Assembly (NCBI GenBank): GCA_022818135.1 | Contig: JAFMSR010000017.1 | Coordinates: forward strand, 4,095,476 to 4,159,475 | Direction: 5' to 3' | DNA: 64,000 nucleotides | Source of the DNA: Saxidomus purpurata | Lineage: Eukaryota; Mollusca; Bivalvia; Venerida; Veneridae | In this document: piece after piece, positions 58,882-64,000 of the stretch | Position numbering within the stretch: the first letter of the stretch is position 1 | Layout of the letters: the number at the start of each line of letters is the position of its first letter | Made by a program: the position numbers and the translations under genes | The notes under the pieces: generated by a model | The model's database searches: none | Seen by the model: the letters and a program-made list of their open reading frames with translations, nothing else | What the model was told of the DNA's origin: nothing

Positions 58882-60770
58882 ATGTATATACAGTATCCCT
58901 TCCTTATTTACTTTTTTACATTAACAAATACACTTATGGGAATTTTAGCTGTCGATGCTTTTCAAAGTTATAAAGATGAGAAAAACCTTCTGGATCATCT
59001 TTTTGATCCATCGTGTTACAGGAAATCTATCCGGCCAGTCAGCGATCGCGCCGAAACCTTACAGGTGAGTCTTTATTGATGAGACTGTGACTGAATTTTT
59101 TTTCAGATCTTGGTTTTAATAAGCTGAGACACGTATTTAATAAAAATCAGTTTTAGCCTAAATTTTGGCATCCTATATCTAATTTTAAATCAGGATCCTA
59201 TATCGTCATTCACATATCAGAAACAATGTTTTGCAATAACAAGTAAATACATGCTATTGTTTATAACAGACTTGAAACAATGGGGGACAATTGTAGTGGT
59301 TGGGATAGTTACTATAGTAATGCCATCAAGAAGTTAAAAAAAAACATCGAATATAAAATAAACAGCTCAAAACTATCAGTAGAAATATTAAATAATTGGT
59401 GAAATGTTTATAGATTATCTAGATTGAGACTAGATCAGCTATTAGAAATGAATTGTAATAAATGTAGACATATCTTGAAACATATCATTTAAATGAAAGG
59501 GAGATAATCACAAGTTGAAATCGACTGTTTTGACAGCAGAGAGCGCATTTATAAGTCAGGTACACTGCTTTCTATAGAACTAAGTTTGTTTTAGCGTCTC
59601 AACTTCAGTCTGTGTATTTAAATTTAAAAAAACCCATAAAACTGTTTCTTCCAATACCAGGTCAATATTTCGCATCGAATACAGAATATACAGTCGGTTG
59701 ATGTAACCAAAGGAGAAATTTGTACCGTATCCTATTTGACTTTGTCCTGGAAAGACGACCTTTTGCGCTGGAATAGGTCCCAGTTTGGTGATATTTCTGT
59801 ACTCGACCTGCCAGACGGGTCCTATTGGTCGCCACTACCAGAAACCATGGAAACATGTGAAGATGATGGAATTAAAACTGCAAAAGTATCAGATGACGGA
59901 ATAGTCCATTTGTTGACAGTTAAGCACCTAGCTACTGTTTGCATAATTGATATGAGTCTATTTCCCTTTGATAAGCACGTTTGTACTTTTAAATTCTTTA
60001 ACTCAAAATATAGCAATGCGGAATTAACGTTTCAGTCAGCAGGCGAAACTCTTATAGATGAAAATAGTTTTGTTGAAAACCAAGAGTGGAATGTTGTTGG
60101 AACTAACAACTATAATCACAACCGCACCATCCAGTCTTTACCTGTTTCGTTTGAATGTGCAACATTGACAATAACACGTAGAACAGGATTTATATTTGTC
60201 AATACTTTCTTTCCTGCTTGGCTTCTCTCATTTTTAAATTTATTTGTACCATTTATTCCTCCTGATTCAGGGGAGCGTTTATCATTTGCTATTACGGCGT
60301 GTCTTGCTATGATGTTTGTTAATATGTCTGTAGTTGACGACATGCCTAGAAACTCCATGAAAATAAGTCTGCTGTCTTACAATTTTCTTGTAGCAAATAT
60401 GATGTACACGACAGGGATTATCTGGAGTATTTTCATCATATGTCTGTCAAAAACCTCAACAGAGACGAGAAAAATTCCTTCATTTATTCAGAGACGAGTC
60501 CAAAAAAATAAAAACAAATCTCGAAACAAAATAAATAAAAACAATGAACATATTTCGGACACAAAAAAGCCATACAATGGTGGTCGAGATATAGAAACAG
60601 TAAATACACCAGCTTCGCTACCGGAAAAACTTAAAGATGATGTTGGATGGTATGAAGTGTCCAGGTATTTCGATAAGCTATACTTTGTAGTCACACTAAT
60701 TCTCGGCACAGTAAGTGGTGTGTTTACTTTTGTTTTACTCAAGGATAGATTGATATCCTCAATCATATGA
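58882..60770 (+). CDS. Nicotinic-type Cys-loop receptor subunit, 430 aa (copy 2)
   Basis: Exons 58882-59064 and 59661-60770, same donor, acceptor, phase and length as copy 1. Five predicted residue differences from copy 1: E31K, T188A, S248W (in M1), V416F and V421L (both in or at the end of M4). All structural features are kept: signal peptide, Cys-loop C155-C169, GE before M2, basic M3-M4 loop and M4. It shares the missing ACh-box residues of copy 1, so the divergence in the binding site predates the duplication. Both copies look intact and potentially expressed. They are so similar that they are probably functionally redundant unless the membrane-segment changes matter. Confidence 0.92.
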
Positions 60771-60816
60771 CAATGTATTTTCAAGTTTTTTTTGCGTTTG
60801 TTTAAGGTGTTATTTA

Positions 60817-60990
60817 GGAAATAGATTTCACTTTTGAGTGATATACCGGTTAGTATATCACTGTGGGGAGTGTAAATGCGTAGTAATCTAATCACGAAGG
60901 CCGAAGGCCTGAGTGATTAATTACGAAGCATCTACACGACACACAGTGATATAATAACAGGTATATCACTCAAAAATAAAATCTATTTCC
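60817..60990. mobile_element. Foldback MITE in 3' flank of receptor, unit 2
   Basis: Same inverted-repeat structure as at 52204-52377, 47 bases after the stop, with AATAAA at 60975-60980. Confidence 0.8.
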
Positions 60991-61697
60991 ATTCTAACAC
61001 ATTAATCTCAAACAAAAACATGTTCGATGGGGTACTATTTGCTGCGCTTTCATGAAGTCGTTGTCTTGAAACTTGTAGTTTTCCGTGCATCCCTTGCATT
61101 TCGTGAAATTTTGGCTGTTCTTTTTTACTCCTCAAATAAAACGCTATTCGTCTAATTGTTGTTGTTTCTGATATCGCTGGTGATACCGGAAGTGTAGAAA
61201 ATTTTACTACGATTTGTTTTACATCCCTTGAATTCATTAACAACAATACCAATCCAAGCGTATTAGCGCATGCACACTCGTAGATGCTGTGTGAAAATTA
61301 CACGGGAGCGAATTTCAGCAGTCAAAAATAGTTCCGGACCCCTAGCGTGGATATACTTAATAGTTTTATCACGCTCAAATCCTTCTTTGTATATATAGGA
61401 GAAATTTCCAATAGTGTTAGAATTTGTTTTTGACAAAGTGACTAGTTCCTGTAGTTGCACTGACTCTTGAAATTGTGATCAACTGGTAGAACATACATAA
61501 TGTACAACCGTTTACAATTGTAAAATCTGCAATTTTTATTCTGTATGAATGATAAGTTATTTTATTAAACGTGCAAGTTTTAAGTAGAATGAATTTTGTT
61601 GACAATATTTTTTTGTTATTTGTTGTTTCCTTAAATTATCTTGATACGGTTACTTCCTTTGACCAGGCCCGTTCACACTATTTTAAGATTATTGTAT

Positions 61698-62150
61698 GGA
61701 AAACAATTTATTGGCCTTCCAGGTGTTGCTGAAATATACGTATATGTTACTACTATTGTATTGAAGCAATTCATAATAGTTATGAAATTTTTGTGGGTAC
61801 AGAAAAATATACACCTTATAATGCCATTGCCGGTGACATGGCTTTGGAGCCTATATTAATTTAACAGTTGAAAATTATCGCAAATACATGGTGTAGGTAC
61901 CCATCAATGGACAATTCTAGAATAAATTTTGTCGTACTTAAATATGGTCAAAGACATGCAGATAGGGCTTGTAAAAACTGGCAATATAGAGTCAAGGAGC
62001 TATTTAGTAAATATAGCTGTGAAAAGTTTATGAACGATGAAAGGATTGTAAATAAATAAATACTTGTTAGCAGATTATCTGATGGTGCCTTGAATGAGTA
62101 TCTGAAACAGTGGATAGAGTCTTTACATGTTTTTATTAGCAAAAGTGGTA
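61698..62150 (+). pseudogene. LINE reverse-transcriptase relic, unit 2
   Basis: Copy of the relic at 53085-53535 with the same stops. A one-base loss in the T-run near 61790 further shifts the frame (KFLWVQKN in place of KFFVGTEK). Confidence 0.8.
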
Positions 62151-62297
62151 GTGGATTGAACCCACTCGGGACATAACTTAACTTTATATTTGGACACCGT
62201 CATGGAATAACCTGTCTTAATGACATCGATGACGTTATCGGGAAACCCGCTATGAAATGACGTCACGATTTTTGGGAAAACCAGGAAGAGGAAATTT

Positions 62298-64000
62298 ACA
62301 CCTCCAGGAAATACCGTCCCTAGAGCGTTTTCATCAGCGGTTTGTGTCAGTTTTGCATCGCAGTTGTCAGATGGCATCGTGACCTGTTACCGTTGATATA
62401 AACTTCCACTCGGATTAACACATATTGGCGCAAATGTTTTAAACATTGGCATCATATATTCAATAACAATTAACTTTTGTGTGTATTTCGTTTTTGGTTA
62501 AATCTGGCATCATCACAGCATTGAGAGACAGTTTTAACTGTTCTACGGAATCTGCCAGAAACAGGAAGTCCCTTTTAGATGGTGGTAAATTGCCTTATAC
62601 AGTTTAATATATTACACATAGTGTAGAACTTCACAAGGTTTTATTTGTGCTTCATATCTATGTAAGTCTTAATGTATGTCTTAATCATATCACAGGTACT
62701 TTATTCTTATGTTAGTATTATACTTGATGTTACTGTCGGTTAATAGCTATACATAGCTAATGTTATCATGTTTTACCATGCCGACTTGAAATAAAATTTT
62801 GTATCTTGTATCTTGTATCTGGTGCAAGAGTTTTTTCTGATTGCTGATTTGCACGTCTTTAATGCCATATTGCATATGTAACTTTGACTTTCAATATGTG
62901 CCTTGTTATATATACATATTTTGTGCCAATTCTTTAAAGCTGTCTCAAGCTACATGGTTCTTATTCAAATGGAAAAAAAAAACGTCGATCATATATCTTC
63001 TTAATCAGGTTGATATGACTATAGCTGTTGAATTTTGCATCTTCAGAAAAGACAAACAAAGCCAGACAAAATTCACGAGGTGCTCAATTCTCTCATAATT
63101 ATTTACCGAACGACAGAAAATTTGGACAGGCATCCCTTTTAGAATGTTTTCGTTCAAAACAAATCAAGAAAGATATGGTTTTATAAATCTCGTATGCATA
63201 ATGTATTCATTATGAGAAAGCACATTTCCTTAAAAATAGTTTCCATCTTTCATCAGTTGTCATGGAAACATCCGCGACTACACAGCGGCCACATGTTATT
63301 AATACGCATTATATTCCCCTGGACATATATAGAACACCACAAGTTGAAATTGCACTGGTATTTTAGAGACAGTGAAAAGCTACACGCAAGTAGTAAAAAA
63401 TAAATTGCACTCGTTTTTTTCAATCTTATAAATTGTGCCTTAGGTTATGTATTTTTTGTGTAATAAAAAATGAATTACCATATTTTACTCGATCAGGACT
63501 TTAAGAAATAAGACACTACGATTGCTAAACTTTTATTAAAGTCCCAGGATCACATTAACAAGTAGCTCTCATTTTGTCAAGAAAGATGTCTTACTGACAG
63601 AAATGTCCTATATTTGTACCAAAAACATTCCTTTGCTTTTTTAATGGATAAGTATATGCTAGAAACTTAGCGTAGTATTTTTTTCAATGATACTGCAAAA
63701 AATAAGAAAGGCTTTCTGGCAACTCTTTTTCTTGAAAGAACAACTTCAGTACAAAAGAAAGGCAAATGTCAACATTCTTTTAGAGTGAATAGAACATGGT
63801 TCTATCAATATCCTATAAATAAATGTATGCTACTGTATCAGTGAATTCAAAGAGACACAGGGACTTTAACACAAAAGAACGTGATCCGTATCAGTATGAT
63901 TGATTATATGGAAATATTCTGTCGGAAAGTCTGAGGCATAAAAAGCTGCATGCAATTCATACTTGCAAAACATGTATATAGAGTAATCACAATGCTCTTT
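62298..64000 (+). repeat. Segmental duplication unit 3 (start only)
   Basis: Third tandem unit cut by the window edge. It matches the 5' non-coding part of unit 2 almost base for base. By spacing, a third receptor gene would begin about 3.5 kb past the window end; this is inference. Confidence 0.93.

Larger units (their letters stand above)
53685..62297 (+). repeat. Segmental duplication unit 2 (8.61 kb)
   Basis: Second tandem unit, in the same orientation. It contains intact copies of all unit 1 features plus 495 bp at 55492-55986 absent from unit 1. Its 5' part matches unit 3 more closely than unit 1 (for example both have 'caaatgtcaacattctttta'). Confidence 0.95.

Overview
This is a 64-kb piece of an AT-rich animal genome, most probably from a bivalve mollusc. 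The reasons are: a RING/B-box TRIM gene; single-exon class A GPCR paralogues in tandem; a tandemly duplicated nicotinic-type Cys-loop receptor gene (bivalves are known for large expansions of this family); dispersed repeats containing 'agctcacctg...gtccgtcgtccg', 'agggccataactc' and 'gaccccacatgaccca', which I associate with clam and oyster DNA; tRNA-derived SINEs ending in 'gttaaac'; and very abundant tandem repeats. I cannot name the species. Only five protein genes can be supported: one TRIM (partial), two GPCRs and two ion-channel genes. Most of the rest is mobile or repetitive DNA.

Layout. 1-988 is the 5' part of a TRIM gene on the minus strand, followed by a small foldback element (1027-1172). 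About 2535-12835 is a giant, imperfect, interrupted palindrome. Its left arm is split by a separate 3.46-kb terminal-inverted-repeat element (2661-6119, flanked by CCGG), its arms carry oppositely oriented remnants of the same coding sequence, and its centre is a cluster of AGAGATATCTCT motifs. 14074-15786 is a 30-bp minisatellite with a 630-bp higher-order repeat. 16037-19462 holds a dispersed repeat, a TA-flanked MITE, two small tandem arrays and a SINE. 19940-22183 is a 42/43-bp satellite with an internal inversion. 22943-25991 is a minus-strand SINE split by a decayed LINE (23114-25940). 25992-30874 is mostly gene-free, with a few small inverted-repeat elements.

30875-38342 holds two paralogous minus-strand GPCR genes, about 5.2 kb apart. 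The upstream gene of the pair has a much longer third intracellular loop. 39461-40240 is another dispersed repeat. 43089-45275 is a 22-bp satellite of roughly 100 copies.

From 45515 to the end of the window lies a recent tandem segmental array: unit 1 (45515-53684), unit 2 (53685-62297) and the first 1.7 kb of unit 3 (62298-64000). Each full unit carries one two-exon, 430-residue Cys-loop receptor gene, a PIF/Harbinger-like MITE about 0.55 kb upstream, a foldback MITE just after the stop codon, and a LINE relic near the unit end. The two receptors differ at five residues, and both lack the usual acetylcholine-binding aromatic and vicinal-cysteine residues. No RNA gene, CRISPR array or bacterial-type operon was found.
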